NCBI RefSeq assembly: GCF_000721175.1
Contig: NZ_JOEZ01000077.1
Location: 1 to 6,330 of the forward strand
Length of the DNA stretch: 6,330 nucleotides
From: Streptomyces anulatus
Lineage (GTDB): Bacteria; Actinomycetota; Actinomycetes; Streptomycetales; Streptomycetaceae
Direction of reading: 5' to 3'
This document shows positions 1-5,716 of the stretch, piece by piece. Below the pieces are notes generated by a model that saw only the letters and a program-made list of their open reading frames with translations, had not been told where the DNA came from and made no database searches. Numbering within the stretch: the stretch's first letter is position 1; each line of letters starts with the position of its first letter. The translations under genes and the position numbers were made by a program.

Positions 1-44
1 CTCGGCGGCGTCTGGCACGCACGCTCGCCGCGTTGTCGGGATCA

Positions 45-67
45 CCCCGATACATCCAGTATCGGGG
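45..67. terminator. Perfect 9-bp hairpin, possible terminator at the left edge
   Basis: The arms CCCCGATAC (45-53) and GTATCGGGG (59-67) are exact reverse complements around the loop ATCCA. The stem is G+C-rich at its base and has no T-run on either side, which is common for actinomycete terminators. It could end transcription of a gene to the left of the window, or of something read from the other strand. No protein gene is convincingly seen around it. The structure is seen directly; the terminator role is inferred. Confidence 0.45.
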
Positions 68-190
68 CGACCCTCCGCCTTGCGATCGCACGCACCAGAT
101 GTTGTCGAGCCCGCCCTCCGGGCGGACGGCGTTACTTTCGAAACACACCCTAGGACTTTCGTCCGGATCAGGCCCGACCAGGGAGCGGGG

Positions 191-289
191 TCAGTAGGGC
201 AGGGGACGACCGGACGGGGTGCGCAGATCGAGCGGCGGCGGCCCCGAAGGGGGCGGGGGACGACGGACGACGACTCGGATGCGGCCCAT
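191..289 (-). CDS. Candidate 32-residue proline-rich small ORF
   Basis: This short minus-strand ORF starts with ATG at 289 and ends with TGA at 191-193. The only strong argument for it is the ribosome binding site: the minus strand carries AGGAGGAGG (complement of 298-306), 8 nt before the ATG, which is near-ideal. The predicted peptide begins MGRIRVVVRRPPPPSG and ends LPY, is rich in Arg and Pro, and has no signal peptide, membrane segment or family I recognise. Third positions are about 80% G/C, which is weak evidence at this length. It could be an unannotated small protein, a leader peptide or chance. Nothing downstream of it on the minus strand inside the window would be an obvious target for leader control. 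Confidence 0.25.
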   Translation of the reverse strand: MGRIRVVVRRPPPPSGPPPLDLRTPSGRPLPY

Positions 290-459
290 TGCCACCACCT
301 CCTCCTGGTCAACCGGTATGTGCCCCGTGGGAGCGGCTTCACACTTCCCGCCCGGACCCGAGCCGCCTGTGCGCGCCCTCGCGGCCTCCCGGCACGGATG
401 CGGGCCGGGCCCGGTGCGGTGACCCTTGATAGGGGGCGCAGAGTCGAGGAGGAGGCCGT

Positions 460-654
460 ATGTCCGCCATGGACAAGATCAAGAATATGTTCAAGGGCCA
501 CGAGGGCCACGCCGGCAAGGGCGTCAACAAGGCCGGCGACAAGGTCGACCACCGCACGAAGGGCAAGCACAGGGGCCACGTCGACACCGCCCAGGACAAG
601 CTCAGGCAGCGGTTCGGAGCGGACCGCGATCAGGACGGGCCGCCCCGCACCTGA
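460..654 (+). CDS. MT0933/Rv0909-like small antitoxin-family protein
   Basis: This 64-residue, Lys/His/Asp-rich, very hydrophilic protein begins MSAMDKIKNMFKGHE and contains the pattern VNKAGDKVDHRTKGK...HVDTAQDKLRQRF. That pattern matches the actinobacterial family annotated as antitoxin after M. tuberculosis Rv0909/MT0933. The likely core is residues 4-52, with a short charged tail after it. I chose ATG 460 because GAGGAGGAGG (446-455) places an SD 4-7 nt upstream; ATG 469 (MDKIKN) is an internal alternative. In M. tuberculosis the partner is Rv0910, a START/SRPBCC-fold protein, but no toxin gene lies next to this copy. Many streptomycete members are solitary, so a true antitoxin role is not established. 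Two hairpins downstream probably make it monocistronic. Confidence 0.7.
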   Translation: MSAMDKIKNMFKGHEGHAGKGVNKAGDKVDHRTKGKHRGHVDTAQDKLRQRFGADRDQDGPPRT

Positions 655-673
655 TGCGCCCCCGCCGGTGACC

Positions 674-693
674 CGGCGGCCGGCCGGCCGCCG
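674..693. terminator. Perfect 20-bp G+C palindrome after the antitoxin-like gene
   Basis: Bases 674-683 (CGGCGGCCGG) and 684-693 (CCGGCCGCCG) are exact reverse complements with no spacer. The RNA could form an 8-bp all-G/C stem closed by a 4-nt GGCC loop. It begins 19 nt after the stop codon of the gene ending at 654, a typical terminator position. No T-run follows. Confidence 0.45.
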
Positions 694-701
694 CCCGTCC
701 C

Positions 702-751
702 GCATACCGGTCCGTGCCACGGAAGGCGATCCGTGGCACGGACCGGTATGC
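702..751. terminator. Long perfect inverted repeat (22-bp arms, 6-nt loop)
   Basis: The arms at 702-723 and 730-751 are exact reverse complements, starting GCATACCGG and ending CCGGTATGC, around the loop AGGCGA. A 22-bp mismatch-free stem is longer than most terminators. Its simplest role is to end transcription from the gene at 460-654 and insulate the sigma-factor gene that starts at 882. The mixed base composition (not pure G/C) and perfect symmetry also fit a dispersed palindromic element or a protein-binding site. The structure is seen directly; the role is inferred. Confidence 0.55.
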
Positions 752-753
752 AG

Positions 754-769
754 TGATATAGGCCCCTAT
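754..769 (+). promoter_or_regulatory. Weak candidate -10/operator upstream of the sigma-CAP gene
   Basis: TGATATAGG (754-762) resembles an extended -10 element. The same bases form a small inverted repeat, ATAGG (758-762) and CCTAT (765-769). It would give a leader of about 110 nt before ATG 882. No clear -35 element is visible; the expected position falls inside the right arm of the 702-751 inverted repeat. This is weak and not a firm promoter call. Confidence 0.2.
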
Positions 770-881
770 GTGCGCGAAGGTTTCCGGAGTTGTCCGACGG
801 ATTCTTGTTATCGTCCCGCCCGCACCCCATCTCCCGAGTGTGGGAAGTGACAGCACCCGACCCCGGAAGAGTGAGCACAGC

Positions 882-2489
882 ATGGGCAAGGATCACCCGT
901 CGGTCTTGATCGCGGCGGCGCAGGGCGGCGACCAGCAGGCCAAGGACCAGCTCGTCTCGGCATACCTGCCGCTGCTGTACAACGTCGTCGGACGCGCGCT
1001 GGACGGTCATGCGGACGTGGACGACGTGGTGCAGGAGACGGTGCTGCGCATGCTCCGGGGACTGCCCGAACTGCGCGACCCGGAGCGTTTCCGTTCCTGG
1101 CTGGTGGCGATAGCCATGAACGAGATACGCACGCACTGGCGCGAGAGGCAGTCGGGTGCGATACCGGCGGACCGGCTGGACACCGCGTACGACCTGCCGG
1201 ATCCCCGCGCGGACTTCGTCGAGGTGACGATCTTGGAGCTCGGCCTGACCGGCCAGCGGCGGCAGGTGGCGGAGGCGACGCGCTGGCTGGACGAGGACGA
1301 CCGCGCGCTGTTGTCGCTGTGGTGGCTGGAGACGGCCGGCCACCTGTCCCGGGCCGAGGTCGCCACCGCTCTCGAACTCTCCCCGCAGCACACCGCCGTA
1401 CGGGTGCAGCGGATGAAGGCCCAGCTGGAGGCCGCGAGGGTCGTGGTGGGCGCGCTGGCGGCCGCACCGCCGTGCGTGCTGCTGGAGGACATCACCGCCG
1501 GCTGGGACGGTGTCCCCTCCGCCCTGTGGCGCAAGCGGCTGGCCCGCCACGCCCGCGAGTGCACGGTGTGCTCGGGGCACGGCTCGGCGCTGGTGCCCGC
1601 CGAGGGGCTGCTCGTGGGTCTCGCGCTGGTCCCGGTGGCCGCGATGGCGGGGGCAGGGGCCGCCCCCGAGCTGCTCGCCACCGCGGCGCGTCTGCGGGCC
1701 CCCGGGCCGGGCACGGACGGCGCCGGGGCGGGGCGCGCCGAGCGCAGACGGGTGCAGGCCCGGCGGCGGCGCCGTAACTCGGCCGTCGCCGCCGTGGTCG
1801 CGGTCGCGGCGCTGGGCACGGGCGGCGCGGCGGTACACCTCTACACCGACGGCGACGAGCGGGACGCGACGACCGTCACGGCCGACGCTCCGGCACCCCG
1901 TTCGGAGGTGCCCGCACCGGCCTCACCGACGTCGTCCCCGTCTCCCACGGCATCCGCGTCCGCGTCCGCGTCGCCCAGCGTCTCCCCGTCGCCGAGCCCC
2001 TCGCGTACGCCCGAGGCGAAGCCGAAGAAGAGCACCCCGCCGCCCGCGCCCAGCTCCGCCGCGCCGGTACCGAAGCCGGCCCCGCCCGCGCCCGCGCCGC
2101 CCGCCTCGGCGGGGACCGCCGGGCAGGTCACCGAGCTGGTCAACGCGGAACGGGCCAAGCAAGGCTGCGGTCCGGTGACCGTCAACGATCAGCTCAACAC
2201 CGCTGCGCAACGGCACTCCGCCGACATGGAGGCCAACGACTACTTCTCGCACACCTCGCAGGACGGCAGGGACCCGGGCGCCCGGATCACCGCCGCCGGG
2301 TACCGGTGGTCCACCTACGGCGAGAACATCGCCAAGGGGCAGCGGACCCCGGCCGATGTGATGCGGTCCTGGATGGACAGTCCGGGGCACCGCGCGAACA
2401 TCCTCAACTGCTCCTTCAAGGAGATCGGCGTGGGCAAGCAGGATTCCGGCGGCGGTCCGGTGTGGACGCAGGTGTTCGGGGCCCGCTGA
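882..2489 (+). CDS. Membrane-tethered ECF sigma factor fused to a CAP domain
   Basis: The protein has 535 residues. Residues about 22-90 are sigma-70 region 2 (DVDDVVQETVLRMLRG, then FRSWLVAIAMNEIRTHWRER). Residues about 136-185 are region 4, with the helix-turn-helix RAEVATALELSPQHTAVRVQ. H223-x3-C227-x2-C230 matches the zinc-binding motif of ZAS anti-sigma factors. An Arg-rich stretch (288-298) precedes a hydrophobic helix (299-321), which predicts the N-terminus inside and the C-terminus outside. A Pro/Ser/Thr/Ala linker (about 335-412) leads to a CAP/YkwD-like domain (413-535) with H445, H457, GEN (480-482), PGHRANIL (501-508) and C429/C510, a plausible disulfide. I chose ATG 882 because GGAAGAG (865-871) lies upstream and region 2 begins soon after; extension to 768 is open but has no family support. 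ECF factors drive regulons. Inference: the extracellular CAP domain senses the envelope and the zinc segment restrains the sigma part in cis. No separate anti-sigma gene adjoins it. Confidence 0.9.
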   Translation: MGKDHPSVLIAAAQGGDQQAKDQLVSAYLPLLYNVVGRALDGHADVDDVVQETVLRMLRGLPELRDPERFRSWLVAIAMNEIRTHWRERQSGAIPADRLDTAYDLPDPRADFVEVTILELGLTGQRRQVAEATRWLDEDDRALLSLWWLETAGHLSRAEVATALELSPQHTAVRVQRMKAQLEAARVVVGALAAAPPCVLLEDITAGWDGVPSALWRKRLARHARECTVCSGHGSALVPAEGLLVGLALVPVAAMAGAGAAPELLATAARLRAPGPGTDGAGAGRAERRRVQARRRRRNSAVAAVVAVAALGTGGAAVHLYTDGDERDATTVTADAPAPRSEVPAPASPTSSPSPTASASASASPSVSPSPSPSRTPEAKPKKSTPPPAPSSAAPVPKPAPPAPAPPASAGTAGQVTELVNAERAKQGCGPVTVNDQLNTAAQRHSADMEANDYFSHTSQDGRDPGARITAAGYRWSTYGENIAKGQRTPADVMRSWMDSPGHRANILNCSFKEIGVGKQDSGGGPVWTQVFGAR

Positions 2490-2494
2490 GTCCG

Positions 2495-2539
2495 CGCGGC
2501 ACACGCGGCACACGCGGCACACGCGGCACACGCGGCACA
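2495..2539 (+). repeat. Five tandem copies of a 9-bp unit
   Basis: The unit CGCGGCACA occurs five times without a break or mismatch, followed by a partial CGC at 2540-2542. It starts six bases after the stop codon of the sigma-CAP gene and ends 16 bases before the VOC start codon. Because copies are contiguous with no spacers, it is a minisatellite-type array and not a CRISPR. It fills the place where a -35 region for the downstream gene would lie. Confidence 0.95.
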
Positions 2540-2543
2540 CGCC

Positions 2544-2549
2544 TACGAT
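2544..2549 (+). promoter_or_regulatory. Probable -10 hexamer for a leaderless VOC mRNA
   Basis: TACGAT fits the actinomycete -10 pattern TAnnnT. It ends exactly 7 bases before the A of ATG 2556, so transcription would be expected to begin at or next to the start codon. No Shine-Dalgarno sequence is present upstream, which agrees with a leaderless message. No -35 consensus is visible in the preceding repeat array. Confidence 0.5.
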
Positions 2550-2555
2550 GCGGCC

Positions 2556-2933
2556 ATGATCGCTGAACTGGAGTGCGTGGTCCTGGACTGCCCGGACCCG
2601 AGGGAACTGGCCGGCTTCTACGCGTCGTTGCTCGGGGGCGAGGTCGACCGTCCCGACCGGCGGTGGGGGTGCGACGCGGACTGGTCCACGTTGCACACGC
2701 CCGGTGGCCTCGTCCTGGCCTTTCAGCGGGTGGCCGACTACCGGCAGCCCGGCTGGCCCGGCCAGGACTCGCCCCAGCAGTTTCATCTGGACTTCGGCGT
2801 CACCGACCAGGAACGGGCCCACGAGGAGGTCCTGGCGTCCGGGGCGTCCCTGCTGGACGCCGGGGACGAGGGGCGCGGCTGGCGGGTGTACGCGGATCCC
2901 GCCGGACACCCCTTCTGCCTGGTACGGCACTGA
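2556..2933 (+). CDS. VOC-superfamily (glyoxalase-like) protein
   Basis: This 125-residue protein forms a single complete VOC module made of two beta-alpha-beta-beta-beta units. It starts MIAELECVVLDCPDPRELAGFY, as in many actinobacterial glyoxalase-like proteins. The middle has WSTLHTPGGLVLAFQRV (residues 43-59) and QQFHLDFGV (74-82), where H77 is a candidate metal ligand. It ends RVYADPAGHPFCLV (110-123), the classic closing strand. The superfamily includes glyoxalases, dioxygenases and antibiotic-binding resistance proteins; substrate and catalytic activity cannot be told here. No signal peptide or membrane segment is seen, so it should be cytoplasmic. The start is supported by a -10 hexamer 7 nt upstream and the absence of an SD. 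It probably ends transcription at the hairpin at 2967-2998. Confidence 0.85.
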   Translation: MIAELECVVLDCPDPRELAGFYASLLGGEVDRPDRRWGCDADWSTLHTPGGLVLAFQRVADYRQPGWPGQDSPQQFHLDFGVTDQERAHEEVLASGASLLDAGDEGRGWRVYADPAGHPFCLVRH

Positions 2934-2966
2934 CCGTTCCGGCGCCGCTCCCGCGCCCCGGCTCGT

Positions 2967-2998
2967 CCGGTGCGGCCGCTGACCGCCGGCCGCACCGG
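2967..2998. terminator. Bidirectional hairpin terminator between convergent genes
   Basis: The arms CCGGTGCGGCCG (2967-2978) and CGGCCGCACCGG (2987-2998) are exact reverse complements around an 8-nt loop, CTGACCGC. It lies 34 nt after the VOC stop codon and 41 nt beyond the stop of the minus-strand gene ending at 3040, so it can serve both. There is no T-run, as is usual in high-G+C actinomycetes. Confidence 0.75.
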
Positions 2999-3009
2999 GT
3001 CCCCACCAG

Positions 3010-3036
3010 AGCCCACGGAGCCCACGGAGCCCACCA
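3010..3036. repeat. Three tandem copies of a 9-bp unit (third imperfect)
   Basis: AGCCCACGG occurs at 3010-3018 and 3019-3027, followed by AGCCCACCA at 3028-3036. CCACCAG is also repeated at 3003-3009 and 3031-3037. The array lies in the non-coding gap between the convergent genes, just beyond the stop codon of the gene at 3040. Confidence 0.85.
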
Positions 3037-3039
3037 GGG

Positions 3040-3381
3040 TCAGCGCAGCACCAGCGTCAGCGCGGTGCCCAGGCAGGCCGCCGCACCCACCGCGCCGGCC
3101 GAGGCAGCGACGCAGCGGGCCCGGAGACGGGCGTAGCGCCCGGTGTACTCCTCGCGGAGTTCGTCCGCGCGGTCGCGGATGCGGATGAGCGACTCCCGGG
3201 ACTCGGTCACGCGTTCAGTGATGAACACCCGCTCGACGTCCTCACGCTGCGCCGTGGTCAGCCAGGGCAGCTGGTCGGTGAATCGGCGTGCCCGCCGTCG
3301 CGCCCGCTCGAGCTCGGCGCTCCACAGCAGAAAGCCCTCCAGTTGGGCCAGGCCCCGGGCGCTGTCCTTGTCGGGTTCCAT
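3040..3381 (-). CDS. Small C-terminally anchored membrane protein downstream of ctaD
   Basis: The protein has 113 residues and no family I can name. Residues 1-40 are polar (MEPDKDSARGLAQLEGFLLWS...). Residues about 42-90 are highly charged and probably helical, possibly coiled-coil (TTAQREDVERVFITERVTES, then RIRDRADELREEY). Residues 91-111 are a hydrophobic helix (VAASAGAVGAAACLGTALTLV), followed only by LR at the end, so it looks tail-anchored with the bulk in the cytoplasm. GGAGG (complement of 3386-3390) lies 4 nt before the ATG. The start is 41 nt after the ctaD stop codon, so the two are probably co-transcribed. An accessory role for the oxidase is possible but rests on position alone. 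Since ctaD is broken here, this gene may be an orphan. Confidence 0.75.
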   Translation of the reverse strand: MEPDKDSARGLAQLEGFLLWSAELERARRRARRFTDQLPWLTTAQREDVERVFITERVTESRESLIRIRDRADELREEYTGRYARLRARCVAASAGAVGAAACLGTALTLVLR

Positions 3382-3422
3382 CCGTCCTCCTCTCCGTCGG
3401 GCAGTTCGGGCCGGGGCCGTCC

Positions 3423-5026
3423 TCACTCGTGCTTGTCCCCCGGGGCGACGATCGCGGAGTTCCCGGGAAGGTTGGTGGCTTCCTCCAGGGCACGGACCGC
3501 CGGATGGTGCAGGTCGAACGCCGGGGATTCGGAACGGATCCGCGGCAGGGTGACGAAGTTGTGCCGGGGCGGCGGGCAGGAGGTGGCCCACTCCAGCGAA
3601 CGGCCGTAGCCCCACGGGTCGTCGACCTCGATCTTCTTTCCGTACTTGGCGGTCTTCCAGATGTTGTAGAAGAACGGCAGGATCGACAGTCCGAGCAGGA
3701 AGGAGGAAATGGTGGAGATCGTGTTCAGCGCGGTGAATCCGTCGGCGTCCAGATAGTCCGCGTAACGCCGCGGCATGCCCTCGGCGCCGAGCCAGTGCTG
3801 AACGAGGAAAGTCCCGTGGAATCCGAAGAAGAGTGTCCAGAACGTCGCCTTCCCGAGCCGTTCGTCCAGCAGTTTCCCGGTGAACTTCGGCCACCAGAAG
3901 TGGAATCCCGCGAACATCGCGAACACCACCGTGCCGAACACCACGTAATGGAAATGGGCGACGACGAAGTAGGAGTCGGAGACATGGAAGTCCAAGGGCG
4001 GTGAGGCGAGGATGACCCCGGTCAGGCCGCCGAAAAGGAAGGTGACCAGAAACCCGATGGCCCACAGCATCGGGGTCTCCAAGGAGATGGACCCCTTCCA
4101 CATCGTGCCGATCCAGTTGAAGAACTTCACACCGGTCGGTACGGCGATGAGGAACGTCATGAACGAGAAGAACGGCAGCAGCACAGCTCCCGAGACGAAC
4201 ATGTGGTGCGCCCATACGGTCACTGACAGACCCGCGATGGCAATGGTGGCCGCGACCAGGCCGATGTAGCCGAATACCGGCTTGCGGCTGAAGACCGGAA
4301 AGATCTCGGTCACGATACCGAAGAACGGCAGGGCGATGATGTAGACCTCGGGGTGGCCGAAGAACCAGAAAAGATGCTGCCACAGCAGTGGGCCGCCGTT
4401 GGCCGCGTCAAAGATGTGTGCGCCGAATTTTCGGTCGGCCTCCAGCGCCAGCAGGGCCGCGGCGAGGACCGGGAAGGCCATCAGGACCAGGACACCGGTC
4501 AGCAGGACGTTCCAGGTGAAGATCGGCATGCGGAACATCGTCATGCCGGGTGCGCGCAGGCAGATGATCGTGGTGATGAAGTTGACCGAGCCGAGGATCG
4601 TTCCGAAGCCGGAGAAGGCCAGACCCATGATCCACATGTCGGCGCCGATGCCAGGCGAGCGGACCGTGTCGTTGAGCGGGGCGTAGGCGAACCAGCCGAA
4701 GTCCGCGGCGCCCTGCGGGGTGAGGAAGCCCGCCACCGCGATGAGCGAGCCGAAGAGGTACAGCCAGTACGCGAACATGTTCAGCCGCGGGAACGCCACG
4801 TCGGGCGCGCCGATCTGGAGCGGCATGATCCAGTTCGCGAATCCGGCGAACAGCGGCGTCGCGAACATCAGCAGCATGATCGTGCCGTGCATCGTGAACG
4901 CCTGGTTGAACTGCTCGAGGTCATCCACTTGATGATGACGTTGCCGGGTTCCCCGCGCCGTACCGGCATTTCGTCCTGTTCGGCGGTATCGGTCTCCACC
5001 GGTTGCGAGATGCCCCTCGTCGTCAC
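3423..5026 (-). pseudogene. ctaD: Broken ctaD: cytochrome c oxidase subunit I lacking helix I
   Basis: CtaD is the catalytic subunit of the aa3-type terminal oxidase in the membrane. The normal N-terminus starts at GTG 5026 (AAGGAG, complement of 5034-5039, 7 nt upstream) and reads [13 protein letters not shown], then [16 protein letters not shown] for 36 codons. At about 4917-4921 it joins directly, in another frame, to [18 protein letters not shown] and a further 497-residue open frame to TGA 3423. The segment beginning TTDHKTIG, with transmembrane helix I (about 40 codons), is absent, and the start frame stops at 4868, giving a 52-residue product. Downstream residues are intact: His of TMHGT (heme a, 4887-4889), GHPEVY (Cu-B His 4353-4355 and Tyr), HH (4203-4208), the Lys in PTGVKFFNW and HFHYV (3948-3956). 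Decay therefore looks recent. A separate functional ctaD elsewhere is expected. An internal GTG at the junction could start a 501-residue product, but it has no SD. Confidence 0.88.
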
Positions 5027-5144
5027 TACGACGCTCCTTCGATCGACGGCCCGTGTGGACTCGGCGACCAGAATGGACCCATGGCCATCGGTGCGGTGGG
5101 AGATCCTTCTCCGTCCGGCGCGAGCGGGCGACAAGGACACTCAA
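5027..5144. promoter_or_regulatory. Divergent intergenic region between ctaD and the AmaP-like ORF
   Basis: These 118 bases separate the ctaD start (minus, 5026) from the plus-strand ORF start (5145) and must hold promoters for both if both are expressed. The region contains the two SD sites, AAGGAG for ctaD and AAGGA (5133-5137), and a small inverted repeat, GGAGA (5099-5103) and TCTCC (5108-5112). No convincing -35/-10 pair was found on either strand. Confidence 0.3.
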
Positions 5145-5633
5145 ATGGCCTACGCCGAACGCTTCGGCCTCGTCCGGGCGCAACCGAAAGCGCAAGTCAA
5201 CGTCCGGGAGCCGATCCGCCGGACTCTCTGTCGTACGGCTCCGCTGGTGTGGTGGCTGGCCGGTCAAGCTCTGTCGGGCGGGCGGCGGTGGGCGGTGCTG
5301 CCGGGGACCGGGCCGGTGCTGCGCAGGCGTGCGTGGGAACGGGCGATGACGACGCAGGTGGCGGCGTTCGACGGCGTGGCGCGTGCGCGGGTACGCCTGG
5401 CGGGCCGGCCTCTGCGGGCGATGGCGACGGTGGTGGTGGAGCCCGGGGCCCGGCCGGCGAAGGTCGTGCGGGAGGTGGCCGGGGTCGTCGCGGACGCCCG
5501 CGCCGGCGGTGGCCTGTCGGGCCTGCCGGCCGACGTTACGAATACGGGTCGCGAACCGCGGGGAGCGGCGGACGCGTTGAACCCGCCGCGGCCATGCTCC
5601 ACCCGCCGGCCCACAGGATCTACTCACGAGTAA
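5145..5633 (+). CDS. AmaP-like C-terminal fragment, probably a remnant
   Basis: This ORF of 162 residues starts at ATG 5145, with AAGGA (5133-5137) 7 nt upstream. Its central part, from about residue 60, reads [41 protein letters not shown], then [18 protein letters not shown]. This resembles the C-terminal half of streptomycete AmaP, which anchors Asp23/Gls24 envelope-stress proteins to the membrane. Family members are normally about 190-200 residues with two N-terminal transmembrane helices. Here only a short piece, [11 protein letters not shown] (residues 34-44), resembles the end of the second helix, and residues 1-33 look unrelated. The tail after about residue 138 also does not resemble the family. 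No Asp23/Gls24 gene is nearby. Third positions are strongly G/C, so the core was recently coding. Most likely it is a truncated relic; a short expressed protein remains possible. Confidence 0.5.
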   Translation: MAYAERFGLVRAQPKAQVNVREPIRRTLCRTAPLVWWLAGQALSGGRRWAVLPGTGPVLRRRAWERAMTTQVAAFDGVARARVRLAGRPLRAMATVVVEPGARPAKVVREVAGVVADARAGGGLSGLPADVTNTGREPRGAADALNPPRPCSTRRPTGSTHE

Positions 5634-5716
5634 GGTATGGGCTCGGGGATGCCGGCCCACGGTCCGTACGGCACCCGGGCGTGGTCCGTCGACGGCCGTG
5701 GACAAGGAGTCGCGCC

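Noticed and set aside
768..881. Upstream extension of the sigma-CAP gene to ATG 768
   Set aside because: The extra 38 residues do not look like any sigma-factor N-terminus, while ATG 882 has an SD-like GGAAGAG and is followed directly by region 2.
630..1838. Long minus-strand ORFs opposite the sigma-CAP gene
   Set aside because: They are low-complexity Arg/Pro/Gly translations of the opposite strand of a high-G+C gene and show no family motifs.
860..2489. Two separate genes (sigma factor and CAP protein) merged by a sequencing error
   Set aside because: The frame is open throughout, the linker has coherent low-complexity codon use, and the CAP part has no own SD, start codon or signal peptide apart from the internal helix.
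2495..2542. CRISPR-like direct repeats
   Set aside because: The copies are contiguous 9-mers without spacers.
4917..4921. Programmed frameshift in ctaD
   Set aside because: About 40 conserved codons including a membrane helix are absent at the junction, so a simple frame change could not restore a normal subunit I.
4353..5144. Plus-strand open frame running antisense through ctaD into the AmaP-like ORF
   Set aside because: The antisense part mirrors the conserved oxidase coding sequence. The SD-supported ATG at 5145 makes the upstream extension unnecessary.
5027..5705. Continuous minus-strand frame joining ctaD to upstream codons as one 760-residue protein
   Set aside because: Residues upstream of EQFNQAF in this frame have no oxidase similarity, whereas the true CtaD N-terminus lies in another frame from GTG 5026.
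5003..5716. N-terminal extension of the SRPBCC protein
   Set aside because: It is a Gly/Arg-rich out-of-frame reading of the AmaP-like ORF. AAGGAG and ATG 5717 match the expected family start.
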